Of a stretch of 64,000 bases of DNA, positions 1 through 9,283 are shown one piece after another. Position 1 is the first letter of the stretch. The number at the start of each line of letters is the position of its first letter. Source of the stretch: Variovorax sp. E3 (GTDB taxonomy: Bacteria; Pseudomonadota; Gammaproteobacteria; Burkholderiales; Burkholderiaceae_C); contig NZ_MOWM01000006.1 in the NCBI RefSeq assembly GCF_016082275.1, positions 61,665 through 125,664 on the forward strand, written 5' to 3'. Made by a program: the position numbers and the translations under genes. The notes beneath the pieces were generated by a model. That model ran no database searches. It was given only the letters and a program-made list of their open reading frames with translations, and was not told the DNA's origin.

Positions 1-237
1 CGGGGCGATGCCGTAGTAGATCGACACCAGGAGCCCGCTGCGCAGGGCCGGATGGGTGAAGATCTGCACGTAGTGCTCGAGTGTGAAACCGGCCAGCCCC
101 TGATCGAGCCCCAGGCTGCCCGCCAGACTCCACAGCAGCGGGCCGGCGAACAGCGCGCCAAGAAAGACGAGGCTGGGAAGCAGCAAGGCCCAGGCCACAA
201 GCCAAGTGCGGTTGTCCCCCGCGGATGCGCTCTTCAT
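1..237 (-). CDS. ABC transporter permease, 5' part only (runs off the window)
   Basis: The first 79 codons of a binding-protein-dependent inner-membrane permease are present; the rest lies left of the window. The N-terminus is short and basic and leads into a strongly hydrophobic helix (about residues 13-35), then a periplasmic loop with the pattern ...EHYVQIF..., usual for the first part of Fe/polyamine/sulfate-type permeases. Its ATG shares one base with the stop of the ATPase gene upstream (TGATG), so the two are translationally coupled. By context it is the channel of the importer formed with the binding protein at 1374-2636 and the ATPase at 237-1331. The substrate is unknown. Confidence 0.8.
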   Translation of the reverse strand, partial: MKSASAGDNRTWLVAWALLLPSLVFLGALFAGPLLWSLAGSLGLDQGLAGFTLEHYVQIFTHPALRSGLLVSIYYGIAP

Positions 238-1331
238 CACGCACGACCCTCGTGGCCGGGGTCCTGGCCGGTGGATTTCAACGCATGCAGGCGCTCCCCG
301 ACTGTGACGTTCACGCGCTGACCCACGGGCAGCAGCCGCGTGCCGTCACCGGCCGTGACCGTGACGCGCAGGCTCAGGTCCGCGATGCGCACCGTGTAGT
401 TCACCTGCGCGCCAGTGAAGCTCGCGGCCGTGACCTCGCCCGCGCCGTCGGCATCGGGCACGACGGACAGGCCCTCGGGCCGCAGCGACACCAGCGCGGA
501 GCCGGCGCCATCGACGGAGTAGGCACCATCGGCCAGCTCGTCGATTGCGGCCGATGCGCCCCAGGGCAAGGTCACCCTGCAGTCCTTCCCGCGGCCGGTG
601 AGCGGCAAGCGCAACAGGTGCGTGTGCCCGAGAAATTGCGCCGTGAACGCATCCACCGGGCGGCGATACAGCGCGAGCGGCGTGCCACTCTCGACGATGC
701 GCCCGGCGTTCATCACCAGAATGCGGTCCGACATCGCCATCGCCTCGGCCTGGTCGTGCGTGACGTACAGACTGGTCGTGCCCACGCGCCGGTGCAGCGC
801 GACCAGCTCCTCGCGCAGGCTCTCGCGCAGCTTGGCATCCAGGTTGGACAGCGGCTCGTCGAAGAGCAGCAGGGCCGGCTGCATCACGATCGCGCGCGCC
901 AGCGCCACGCGCTGCTGCTGCCCGCCGGAGAGCTGCCGCGGCATGCGGTCGAGCAGGCCGTCGAGCTTGCAGATGGCCACGGCATGCGCGATGCGGCGGG
1001 CCTGCTCGGCCGGTGCGATCTTCTTCATGCGCAGGCCAAAGCCCAGGTTCTTGCGCACGCTCATATGAGGGAACAGCGCATAGGTCTGGAACACCATGGC
1101 CACGTCGCGCTGCTCAGGCGGCAGCGTGTCGATGCGCCGTCCGCCGAGCCGGATCTCGCCGCCGCTGGCGCTCGCGATGCCCGCGACGATGCGCAGCAGG
1201 GTCGTCTTGCCGCAGCCCGAAGGACCTAGCAGCGTGACGAACTCGCCGTGCGGCACGTCGAAGTCGGTGGGCGCCAAAGCCGCGGTCGAGCCGTAGGACT
1301 TATGAACGCCGCTCAGGTTCAGGGAGGCCAT
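237..1331 (-). CDS. ABC transporter ATP-binding protein (PotA/FbpC-like, with TOBE domain)
   Basis: This is the cytoplasmic ATPase of the importer. Walker A GPSGCGKTT is at residues 36-44, the signature LSGGQQQR starts near 134, Walker B LLLFDEP is near 154-160, and the H-loop histidine in YVTHDQ is near 192. About 120 C-terminal residues form a TOBE-type regulatory domain, as in polyamine, iron and YnjD-like ATPases. I chose the ATG at 1331 (MASLNL); an in-frame ATG lies five codons upstream. It overlaps the permease by one base and follows the binding-protein gene after 42 bases, so all three are one transcription unit under the TonB-dependent receptor. The substrate cannot be read from the sequence. 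Confidence 0.9.
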   Translation of the reverse strand: MASLNLSGVHKSYGSTAALAPTDFDVPHGEFVTLLGPSGCGKTTLLRIVAGIASASGGEIRLGGRRIDTLPPEQRDVAMVFQTYALFPHMSVRKNLGFGLRMKKIAPAEQARRIAHAVAICKLDGLLDRMPRQLSGGQQQRVALARAIVMQPALLLFDEPLSNLDAKLRESLREELVALHRRVGTTSLYVTHDQAEAMAMSDRILVMNAGRIVESGTPLALYRRPVDAFTAQFLGHTHLLRLPLTGRGKDCRVTLPWGASAAIDELADGAYSVDGAGSALVSLRPEGLSVVPDADGAGEVTAASFTGAQVNYTVRIADLSLRVTVTAGDGTRLLPVGQRVNVTVGERLHALKSTGQDPGHEGRA

Positions 1332-1373
1332 GCTTTGTCGTTTCAAAAATAGAGAGAATGGGGTCGGTGGGGC

Positions 1374-2636
1374 TCAGCGCTTCGCGAGCACCTTGTCCTC
1401 GAACGCGCGGATCAGCCCGCGCGTCACCAGCCAGTTGGCCGGCAAGGAGCGCGTGCGCATCTGCGCGGCGGGCACCAGGTAAGGCGCTGTCGCGGCGCTT
1501 GCGACTGCCGCGGGGTCGACGTCGTTGCGCGGCGAACGCGAGGCGTGGTGCTCCAGCTTCCAGGTCTGGAACTCGCGGTCGAAGGCCATGTCGATGAACA
1601 GCAGTGCCGCAGCCGGATTCCTGGCGTTGGCCGGCACGATCAGGCCGTCGCCGCTGGCGGCCATGCCGCCCTCCAGCAGCATGAGCCTGAAGCTCTGCGG
1701 CAGCTGGCTGTCGCGCACGAACGCCAGGGACAGGTCTTCCCACGTGGTACCGATCCATGCCTGCCGGTTGTTGAGCAGGTTCAGCGTGTCGGCGTTGCCG
1801 TTGGTGAGTTCCGCCACCTTGAGCAGTTGCGCGAGGTAGGCCCACAGCGGGTCCAGGCAGCTTGCGGTCGCGGCCCATTGCACGGCCTCGTCCTCGGTCA
1901 TCCGCGCGCTCGCGAGCGTCTTGCGGCATGCCGCGTCGCTGGCGAAGTGCAGCGCGGCCGCGTACAGAAATCCGCTGCCGGAGCCGCCCTTGGCGGGCGA
2001 GGTGATGGCGAATTTCCTGGGGTTCTTCTGCGCCCACGCCAGCAACGACTCGAAGTTCGCGGGCACCTGGGCGGTGGGCAGCAGCGCGCTGTCGTAACCC
2101 AGCGCGGTCTGGTTCAGATGCACCAACGGCCAGGTGCCGCCGGTGTCCACGCCGAAGATCGTGCGCTTGTACTCGGTGGGGACAGCGGAGAGATTGGGCA
2201 TGACATGGGCCAGGTCCAGCTGCGCGATCACGCCGGCGGCGCGCAGCACCTCGAAGCTGTCGGTGCTGCCGGCAAAGTACACGTCCACTGGCGAGGGCGC
2301 ACCCGCCTTGTGGACGGCCATCAGCTGCTGGTTGGCCTGCGCCTGGCGCACGTTCCGGTATTCGACCTTGACGCCGTAGCGCGCCTCGAAGCGAGGGATC
2401 AGCCCGAGCTTCCACGCCGGATCGAAGTTGCCCGCGAAGTTGTAGAGCATGAGCTTGCCTTCGCGTCGAGCCACGGGTTCGAGCACCTTGTAGAAGTTGT
2501 CGCTCGTCAACGCGGCCGCGTCGAAGTCGGCGTACTTGAGCGGAGCCTGTGCATGGGCGCCAGCCAGCGCGAAGGCCTGCAGGACGAGCAAGGCGGCCAT
2601 ACGGAACAGAAACAGAAACATCGAATGCGTGAACAT
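1374..2636 (-). CDS. ABC transporter extracellular solute-binding protein (YnjB-like)
   Basis: A periplasmic binding protein of about 420 residues. The ATG at 2636 gives a signal peptide with a hydrophobic core MFLFLFRMAALLVLQAFAL ending near AHAQA. A longer in-frame start exists but only adds a hydrophilic leader. The mature part has bacterial SBP family features: LMLYNFAGNFDPAWK near the N-terminus, later GGSGSGFLY and an aromatic C-terminal third. The overall plan recalls E. coli YnjB and iron or thiamine binders, but I cannot name the ligand. Its place downstream of a TonB-dependent receptor, exbB, exbD and tonB suggests that it receives the solute the receptor brings into the periplasm. 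Confidence 0.85.
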   Translation of the reverse strand: MFTHSMFLFLFRMAALLVLQAFALAGAHAQAPLKYADFDAAALTSDNFYKVLEPVARREGKLMLYNFAGNFDPAWKLGLIPRFEARYGVKVEYRNVRQAQANQQLMAVHKAGAPSPVDVYFAGSTDSFEVLRAAGVIAQLDLAHVMPNLSAVPTEYKRTIFGVDTGGTWPLVHLNQTALGYDSALLPTAQVPANFESLLAWAQKNPRKFAITSPAKGGSGSGFLYAAALHFASDAACRKTLASARMTEDEAVQWAATASCLDPLWAYLAQLLKVAELTNGNADTLNLLNNRQAWIGTTWEDLSLAFVRDSQLPQSFRLMLLEGGMAASGDGLIVPANARNPAAALLFIDMAFDREFQTWKLEHHASRSPRNDVDPAAVASAATAPYLVPAAQMRTRSLPANWLVTRGLIRAFEDKVLAKR

Positions 2637-2658
2637 GTATACGGACCCGGGTTGCCGG

Positions 2659-3368
2659 CTACTCGGCACGGAAGTTGACGTCGAAGACCACGAGTGCGTC
2701 CTCGACACCTTCGGACCTGCAGGTGAAGCGGCGCACCGCGGACTGCACCGCGCGCTGGTATTCGCGCGGACCCGACAGCAGGCTCACGTCCTGCACGGCA
2801 TCGCCGCGCACACGGAACTGCACCTTGACCGTGGCGGCCAGGCCGACCCGTTCGAAGACGCCGGCCAACCCGCTCTGCAGCGCGGCCTGGTAGCCCGGAC
2901 ACACCACGCCCACGCTGGACGATGCCGGGCGGGCGGGCGCGGGAGATGGCGCAGCCGGGGCCGGCGGGGACGGCAGGGACGGTGCTGGCGGCGAAGGGGC
3001 CGGTGCCGGCTCAGGGCTCTGCATCGCGACGGCCGGGGGATCGGTGCCGGCACCGGAACAGGCGCGGGCGTCCGCACGACCTCGGGCCGCGGCACACGCG
3101 CCGGCTGCGGCGTAGCCGCCTTGCGCGCCTGGACGATCTTCTCGACCTTGGGCGGCGGCCTCACATCCTGGACGATGACGGCTTCCAGCGGCTTCCTCGC
3201 CACCGTCTCCACCGCCTTGCGCGCCAGTCCGGAGACCAGCGCATAGCCGATCAGCAGGTGCAGCCCCACCATCGCCGCCAGGCCCGCCAGTCCGAAGCGG
3301 TTCGAGGGCTTGAAGTCCTTCACGCGGCCAGGGCGCACACCAGGCAGGGTCGGCAGGGTCGCGCTCAT
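2659..3368 (-). CDS. tonB: TonB-family energy transducer (one-base frameshift)
   Basis: TonB couples the inner-membrane proton-motive force to the outer-membrane receptor. From the ATG at 3368 there is a short cytoplasmic stretch, one transmembrane helix (about residues 28-50), then a long Pro/Ala/Val-rich periplasmic rod. Near 3032-3040 the frame is lost in a run of five C (coding sense); one more C would join the rod to the C-terminal domain (CPGYQAALQSGLAG onward), which holds the usual TonB strand pattern up to the stop at 2659. The ATG overlaps the exbD stop by four bases (ATGA), supporting coupling. The break is either a sequencing error or a recent inactivation; I favour error because similar breaks recur through the window. 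Confidence 0.8.
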
Positions 3369-3799
3369 GGGGCCAACCCCTGTGAGCCGACGATGCCGAT
3401 CCGGGTGAGGCCGGTGCGCTGCGCCGCGGCCAGCACCGCGGCCACCACCTCGTATTTCGCCTTGCGGTCCGGCCGCAGATACACCGGCGGTTGCTCGGGC
3501 TGCGCCGCGAGCTGCTCCATGCGGCGCACGAGCTCGGCCCGGTCGGCCAGCGGCTCGCCGTTCCATGCCACCACGCCGGCGGCACTCACGTCGACATGCA
3601 GCACTTCGGGCCTGGGTTCACTGGGCGGCGCACCGGCCGTCGGCATGTTCAGGCTGACCGCGTGCAGCTGCACCGGGATGGTGATGATCAGCATGATCAA
3701 CAGCACCAGCATCACGTCGATCAACGGCGTGGTGTTGATGTCCGCGACCGGCGCGTCCGCTGCCGCGGTGCGGCGTGGGGTTTTCCAGTTCTTGCGCAT
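3365..3799 (-). CDS. exbD: ExbD-family biopolymer transport protein (second copy)
   Basis: A 144-residue ExbD/TolR protein. The motif INTTPLIDVMLVLLIMLI holds the membrane-embedded aspartate that carries protons in this family, followed by one transmembrane helix and a periplasmic domain. It works with ExbB to energise TonB. Its stop overlaps the tonB start (ATGA), and only three bases separate it from the other exbD upstream. Having two different ExbD proteins in one operon is common when the system serves a dedicated TonB-dependent receptor and may reflect a hetero-oligomeric complex. Confidence 0.92.
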   Translation of the reverse strand: MRKNWKTPRRTAAADAPVADINTTPLIDVMLVLLIMLIITIPVQLHAVSLNMPTAGAPPSEPRPEVLHVDVSAAGVVAWNGEPLADRAELVRRMEQLAAQPEQPPVYLRPDRKAKYEVVAAVLAAAQRTGLTRIGIVGSQGLAP

Positions 3800-3802
3800 G
3801 GT

Positions 3803-4231
3803 TCAGTCGTTGGCCGGAGGTTCGGTGATGAAGCCCACCTTGGCAATGCCTGCGGTCTGGCAGGCGTCGATGACTCGGCCCACGGGTTCGTAGTCGCTGG
3901 CGCCGTCGCCGCGGATCTGCACTTCGGGCTGCGGGTTCATCGCGGCCACCGCACGCAGCCGCCCTGCCAGCGCCTCGCCATCGGGCAGGCGGCTGTCGAG
4001 CCAGTAGATGTCGCCGTGCGCATCCACCGAAATCACGACATCCTTGGCCTTGCTCACGCGCACTTCGTTACGCTCCTTGGGCAGATCCACCGGCACCGCG
4101 TGGTTGGCGACGGGGATGGTGATCAGGAAGATGATCAGCAGCACCAGCATCACGTCCACCAGCGGGGTGGTGTTGATCGCCGAGACGACCTGGTCTTCGT
4201 CGCCGTCGATCGCGGAGATGTTCATGGCCAT
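3803..4231 (-). CDS. exbD: ExbD-family biopolymer transport protein (first copy)
   Basis: A 142-residue ExbD/TolR protein with the membrane motif INTTPLVDVMLVLLIIFLI near residues 19-37, including the family's essential Asp, and a periplasmic domain ending EPPAND. It lies 26 bases after exbB and three bases before the second exbD. The two copies agree around the transmembrane Asp but differ in their periplasmic halves, so they are old paralogues rather than a recent duplication. Confidence 0.92.
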   Translation of the reverse strand: MAMNISAIDGDEDQVVSAINTTPLVDVMLVLLIIFLITIPVANHAVPVDLPKERNEVRVSKAKDVVISVDAHGDIYWLDSRLPDGEALAGRLRAVAAMNPQPEVQIRGDGASDYEPVGRVIDACQTAGIAKVGFITEPPAND

Positions 4232-4257
4232 CGCGATGCTCCGGTTTCAGATGCGGG

Positions 4258-5046
4258 TCAAGCCGCCTGCCCGGTGGGCGCGCCGAGCAGCGCCGTGTGC
4301 AGCTCGCCGCTGAAGTCGCGCACCTCGTCCATCACGGCGACATTGCGGCGCAGCAGCCAGTTGTAGCCCAGCACCGCGGGCACCGCGACGGCCAGGCCGA
4401 TGGCGGTCATGATGAGCGCCTCGCCCACCGGGCCGGCGACCTTGTCGATGCTGGCCTGCCCCGCCACGCCGATGGCGGTGAGCGCGTGGTAGATGCCCCA
4501 GACGGTGCCGAACAGCCCGATGAAGGGCGAGGTGGACCCCACGGTCGCAAGGAACGACATGCCGTTGCCCAGGCGCCGTTGCACACGCTCCGTGGCGCGG
4601 TGGATGGACAGTTCGATCCAGTCGCAGAAGTCGACCTTGGCATGCAGCCCCGCGTGCTTGCGGGTGGCGCTCAGGCCCGCCTCGGCGATGAAGCGGAAGG
4701 GGCTGCCGTCGGCCAGCTTTTCGGCGCCCGCTTCGGTGGTGCCGGCATTCCAGAATTCGCGCCCGGCCTTGGCGGCCTGGCGCTTCATCTTGCTCTGCTC
4801 GAGCAGCTTGGTCGCGATGAGGTACCAGCTGCCCATGCTCATGATCGCCAGGATCACCAGCACCGCCCTGGCCACCACGTCGCCCTGGTTCCAGAGCGCA
4901 TCGAAGCCGTAGGGGTTGCTGGCGGCAGCGGCTGCCGCGGTTGCGGCGAAGCTCGGCGCGCCGAGGCACAGGCCGCATGCGGCAAGAAAGGCGAAGCGAT
5001 GCGGCGCGTGCCGCGCACGCTCGAGAAGTGGGCGTTGTTTCATCAT
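4258..5046 (-). CDS. exbB: ExbB/TolQ/MotA-family proton channel protein
   Basis: About 262 residues. An N-terminal hydrophobic segment with AAATAAAAAASNPYG is a signal-like extension seen in long ExbB proteins. It is followed by a transmembrane helix near 60-80, a cytoplasmic domain, and two more helices containing the MotA/TolQ/ExbB signature (GSTSPFIGLFGTVWGI and GEALIMTAIGLAVAVPA). It forms the pentameric channel for the ExbD proteins downstream. It starts 52 bases after the TonB-dependent receptor stop, so receptor and motor are probably co-transcribed. Confidence 0.93.
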   Translation of the reverse strand: MMKQRPLLERARHAPHRFAFLAACGLCLGAPSFAATAAAAAASNPYGFDALWNQGDVVARAVLVILAIMSMGSWYLIATKLLEQSKMKRQAAKAGREFWNAGTTEAGAEKLADGSPFRFIAEAGLSATRKHAGLHAKVDFCDWIELSIHRATERVQRRLGNGMSFLATVGSTSPFIGLFGTVWGIYHALTAIGVAGQASIDKVAGPVGEALIMTAIGLAVAVPAVLGYNWLLRRNVAVMDEVRDFSGELHTALLGAPTGQAA

Positions 5047-5098
5047 GGTGTGGAGCGAATGGGTTGAATGGGTGTGGTGCGGGCCATGTGTGGCACCG

Positions 5099-7803
5099 TC
5101 AGAGCGCGTAGGTCATGCCGAACCAGTACGACTTGCCGTTGTCGATCTCCTGGTTGAGCAGGGATTGCCCCGGACCCGTCACGCGGCGCAGCTTCGCACC
5201 GTTGAGGTTTTTCGCCTGCAGAGCGAAGGAAAGCGCCTTGCTGTACTGGTAGCGGACCTGCATGTCGACCGTGTTGATCGCGGCGTAGTAGATGTCCAGC
5301 GCCGCGTTGGTGGTCGACAGCGAGGTGAGCGTCTTGCCAGTGTGGTTGTAGGCGACCTGGCCGCTCCAGGCGCCGCGTCCCCACAACAGGGACAGGTTGG
5401 CCATGCGCGTGGGCGAATCCTGCATCTGGGGCATGGCGCGGCTGGTGCCGTTGCTCATGCGCACGCTCGCGGGCTTCTGGTCCATCAGCGTGAAGTTCGC
5501 GGCCGCGCCGAAGGCGTTGAAAGGCGCCGGCAAGAAGTCGAAATGCACATCGGTCGCGCCGAGCTCCAGGCCGTTGACCTTGGCTGTCCCGACGTTGGAG
5601 GCCTGCGTCACGTTTTGCGTGTAGCTGGCGCCGCCAATCGTCAGGTTGTTGGTCGAGGTCAGGCGCGCGATCTCGTTGGAAATGTTCTTGTCGAACAGCG
5701 CCACCGACACCATCGAATCGAGCGAAGGGTGCCACTCGAGCGAGGCGTCCAGGTTGCGGGACTTGCGCGGCTGCAGGTCCGGATTGGCCTGCGTCGTGGT
5801 GATGATATTGCCGGCAACGGAGCTGGAGTTCTGGCCCAGGTCGGAGTAGATCGGACGCGCCAGCGAACGGCCCAGACCCGTGCGCAGGCGCAGGTCTGGC
5901 TGGATGTCCCAGCTCAGGTTCACCGAAGGCAGCACGTCGGTGCGGCTGGACGACTGCGATGTCTGCCCGTAGGTGGTGGACTGGTTCAGCGGTGTGGGCA
6001 TCCAGGTGTCCACACGCGTGTTGGCATGTTCGATACGGGCACCGGCGGTCGCGGTGAAGTTCTCCAGCTGATAGGCCGTCATGCCGTAGGCGGCACTGAT
6101 GCGCTCGGAGACATCGAAGTCCTGCGATGTGCTGCGCGCCACCTGGTCGGGCGACAGCGTGTAGCGACCCAGATTGGCATTGAAGTAGGCCTGGGCGAGC
6201 GACGGGTCCACCAGCAGCAGCGGGCGGCCGGCACTGTCGTAGGGCACCACCACCGCGCCGCTGGCACCGACCTGCGCGAGCGTGATCGGCCGGCCGGCGA
6301 CGGGGTTGAAACGCAGCTCGTCGAAGTTGTAGTTCTTCGTCAGGTCGCGCACCTGGAAGCCGGCCTTGAAACCCCACCCGCGCGCACCGTCCTCCAGGTT
6401 GTGGCTGAGATTGACCTTGAACGTCTGCTGCTGCGTGGTCGACTGCTCGACCTGCGAGGTGTTTTCCGTCAGGTTGTAGCGGCTAGTGTCGTAGAGGGCG
6501 CTGCCGTTCCTGGGCGTGAACACCGGCACGGCGCCAGGAACCAGCATGTAGTCGTAGCCCAGCGCCGTGCTGTTGCCGGTCGCGAAGGTGTGCAGCTTGG
6601 AGTCCTGCCGGTAGCTGCCGCCCGCCTTGTTGAAGGTCACGTCGATCAGGCCGCGGTCCCAGGGCTGGTATTCGGCCCCGGCCTCGAAATAGCGCAGCTG
6701 GCGGTTCTGGTCGAACTTGGCGTAGTCGGTCTGCGACTGGCCGCTCGCGGCGCTGCCGGCGAGGCCGCCGACCGTCACGGGCGAGGAATTGGTGGTGGTG
6801 TTCTGCAGCCATTGCGCACGACGGTCTTCGTCGTTCAGGTGCTGGAACCACCCGCCGGTGAGGTGCGCGCGAAAGTTGCTGTGGTTGTCGTATTCGAACT
6901 TGCCGAACAGGCTCTTGCGCTCGCGGACGTGTCGTAGGTCAGCCAGCGCAGGCGGTCGGGGAGCGCAATGGCGTTGCTGACGTCGGCGGTGGCGGGGTTG
7001 AGCTTGGCTGCGTTGGTCTGCGTGCCGCCCTTGGTGTAGTAGCTGTAGCTGTCGATCGCGGTATTCAGTGACGACGAGACCCGACGGAAATAGCTGCCCG
7101 ACAGCAATGCGCCGAACTCGTTGTGCTCGCCGAAGGTGGTGCTCATCGTGCCCTCGAGCTGCCCGGAAGGCGACGATCCGTCGAGGCGCCGGTGATTGGT
7201 CCAGTCCGACAGATCGGTGCGCAGCGAAAAGTGCCGCCCGGGATTGTCGAATGCGCTGCGCGTGCGCAGGTTCGTCAGGCCGCCGATGGCGTTGCCCTCC
7301 ATGTCCGGCGTGAAGGTCTTGTAGACCGACACCTGGCTGGCCAGCGAAGCGGGAATGACGTCCAGCGAAACGACGCGACGCGTGGTTTCCGTGGCCGGCA
7401 GCGCGATGCCGTCGACGGTGACGCTGTTGTAGTCGGGATTGAATCCGCGCAGCGTCATGAACTGCGCCTCGCCACGGCCGTTGTTGACGATCATCGACAC
7501 GCCGGGCACGCGCTGCAGCGCCTCGCCCAGGCCAAAGTCGGGAATAGAGCCGATCTCGTCGGACGACACGCCGTCCGACACGACACGCTCGGCGCGCTTC
7601 TCCGCGATGGCCTTCTTCGCCGACAGGGCGCGGCCCGTGATGACCACGGGCGCCAGTTCCGTGGCCGGCGCAGCGGGCTCGACGGACGAAACCGGCGCAG
7701 GGCCGGGCTGTACCTGCGCCCAGGCCTGGGTGACGGACAGCGGCAGGACGCCCAGGACGAAGGGGGCGCTCAGCAGTGCGGCTCGGCTGAACAATGCTTG
7801 CAT
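5099..7803 (-). CDS. TonB-dependent outer-membrane receptor (one-base frameshift)
   Basis: About 900 residues once the frame is repaired. The ATG at 7803 has a GGAG ribosome site and gives a signal peptide MQALFSRAALLSAPFVLG... ending AWAQ. A TonB-box-like VVITG and a plug domain follow (IPDFGLGEALQRVPGVSM, FMTLRGFNPDYNSVTVDG), typical of the proteobacterial TIGR01782-type receptors. The beta-barrel runs to a C-terminal aromatic strand ending WFGMTYAL. Near 6925-6931 one base is missing; adding it joins the halves as ...LTYD-x-VRERKSLFGK.... The gene heads the operon with exbB, exbD, exbD, tonB and the ABC importer, and carries a 30-bp element 66 bases upstream. The ligand is unknown; the nearby phosphodiesterase hints at a glycerophospho compound. 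Confidence 0.88.
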
Positions 7804-7868
7804 GACGGCTCCAGATGAATAAGGGGTTCGTGGAAAGGGCGCACATCGCCCTGGCAACGGTCACGACT

Positions 7869-7898
7869 CTATTTATTCACTGTGACTGAATTATTAAA
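7869..7898 (-). promoter_or_regulatory. Shared 30-bp operator/promoter element, site 1 (receptor side)
   Basis: Read on the minus strand, this stretch matches 9186-9215 at 28 of 30 positions and 10241-10270 at 27 of 30. Its core TTCAGTCACAGTGAA is nearly palindromic (TTCA-N7-TGAA), as expected for a dimeric repressor, and the 3' end is AT-rich and could hold a -10 box. It lies between the receptor operon and the divergent ROK regulator gene, so the ROK protein is the obvious candidate to bind it. That assignment is an inference. Confidence 0.7.
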
Positions 7899-7979
7899 AA
7901 GCGAACCTTTGCTTGAAGAAAAGCAGAAGGCGCAGTTTTTTTCTTATTTATGTCACCTTCATGTATATAAACTTGTTGC

Positions 7980-9152
7980 ATGGAAGATGACTCGCACCGC
8001 CCCGAGACGGGCACCCCGCCACCGGCGTTCTGGCGTACGCCCGCCGACCCCGTGGTGGCCAGCCCCAACGAGCGAGAGCTGCTCGATCTGGTCCGCCGCC
8101 ACGGGCGGATGTCCCGCGCGGACCTGGTGCGCGCCACCGGCCTGGCGGCGCAGTCGGTGATGCGGCTGGTCGACGAGCTGCGCGACCGCGGTTTGCTTCA
8201 CCTGGGCGAAACCTTGCCGCGCGAAGGCCGGGGCAAACCAAGCCAGGCGGTCGAGCTGGTGCCCGGCCATGCCTGTACGATCGGCTTTTCGGTCACCACC
8301 GACAGCGTCAGCTCGGCGATCGTCGACTTCGCGGGCAATGTGCTCGGACAGAGGCACGAGCAAACGCCGGATCTCGATCGCAGCAAGCTGGTCGCGGTGC
8401 TGCGCCAGCACATGCAGACGCTGCTGCACACGCACAAGGTCTCGCCCGACCGGCTGTTCGGCCTGGGCGTGGGCATCACTGGCTTCTTCGTGGGCGAAGG
8501 CCGCCGCGTGAACGCCCCCTCCCCGCTGGACGACCTCGCGCTGGCCGATCTGGACGAACTGCTCACACGCGAGTTGGGGCACCCCGTATGGCTGGACAAC
8601 GACGGCACCGTGGCTGCCGTCGGGGAGAGCATGCTGGGCGTGGGGCGCTGGGCGCGCAGCTTCGTCTACCTGTACTTCAGCCTGGGGCTGGGAGGCGGCC
8701 TGATCGTCAACGGCCGATGCGTCCGGGGCGCCCACGGCAATGCGGGCGAAGTCGCCGGCATGCTGTCGATACCAGGCATCGAGGCGCCCACACTGGAACT
8801 GCTGCGCGAAATGCTGGCTTCGGACGGCCTGGCCTTCGCGGACATCGGCGCGATGCTGGCACAGTTCAATCCCCACTGGCCGGCCTGCGACCGATGGCTG
8901 GAGCGTGCACGCCCCGCGATGTCGCTGATCGTCTCGGCCAGCGTCGCGCTGCTCGACCCCGATGCCATCGTCTACGGCGGACGCCTGCCGCGTGCGCTGG
9001 CCGAACGCCTGATCGCCGGATCGACCATCGACAACAAGCCCCGGCGCGGACGCAAGCGCCCCGAACCACGCCTCGTGCCGGCCGAGGCTCCCAGCGATGC
9101 CACGGCCATCGGTGCGGCCGCACTGCCGTTCAAGGAACATTTCTTCCTGTGA
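7980..9152 (+). CDS. ROK-family transcriptional regulator
   Basis: 390 residues. An N-terminal winged helix-turn-helix (about residues 28-80, ERELLDLVRRHGRMSRADLV ... QSVMRLVDELRDRGLL) is followed by a ROK sugar-kinase-like domain with LGVGITGFF, the DNDGTVAAVGE segment and GLGGGLIVNG. The cysteine-rich zinc motif of classical ROK repressors is not obvious. The start lacks a clear ribosome site, so a leaderless or weakly translated message is possible. It diverges from the receptor operon across a 176-base region holding site 1 of the shared element. It probably represses the uptake operon and the two genes downstream until a sugar or polyol-phosphate-like ligand appears. Confidence 0.88.
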   Translation: MEDDSHRPETGTPPPAFWRTPADPVVASPNERELLDLVRRHGRMSRADLVRATGLAAQSVMRLVDELRDRGLLHLGETLPREGRGKPSQAVELVPGHACTIGFSVTTDSVSSAIVDFAGNVLGQRHEQTPDLDRSKLVAVLRQHMQTLLHTHKVSPDRLFGLGVGITGFFVGEGRRVNAPSPLDDLALADLDELLTRELGHPVWLDNDGTVAAVGESMLGVGRWARSFVYLYFSLGLGGGLIVNGRCVRGAHGNAGEVAGMLSIPGIEAPTLELLREMLASDGLAFADIGAMLAQFNPHWPACDRWLERARPAMSLIVSASVALLDPDAIVYGGRLPRALAERLIAGSTIDNKPRRGRKRPEPRLVPAEAPSDATAIGAAALPFKEHFFL

Positions 9153-9185
9153 TCCCGCCTCCGGAGCGTGTGAAGCTCTTTCGCC

Positions 9186-9215
9186 TTTAATATTTCAGTA
9201 ACAGTGAATAAATAG
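9186..9215 (+). promoter_or_regulatory. Shared 30-bp operator/promoter element, site 2
   Basis: Same orientation relative to the downstream gene as sites 1 and 3. It differs from site 1 at two of 30 positions, both outside the conserved ACAGTGAATAAATAG end. It stands 68 bases before the ATG of the DUF6528-like gene and 33 bases after the ROK stop. Confidence 0.7.
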
Positions 9216-9283
9216 ACTGGATGCGGTTCAGAGTCTGGGCGACGTGCCTCTCTGCCATCGCACTCATTCCAAGGATCACTGTC

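Noticed and set aside
4916..6937. Long open frame on the plus strand opposite the TonB-dependent receptor and exbB (673 codons)
   Set aside because: It is antisense to well-conserved genes and its translation is Arg/His/Gly/Val-rich with no family pattern, as expected in GC-rich DNA.
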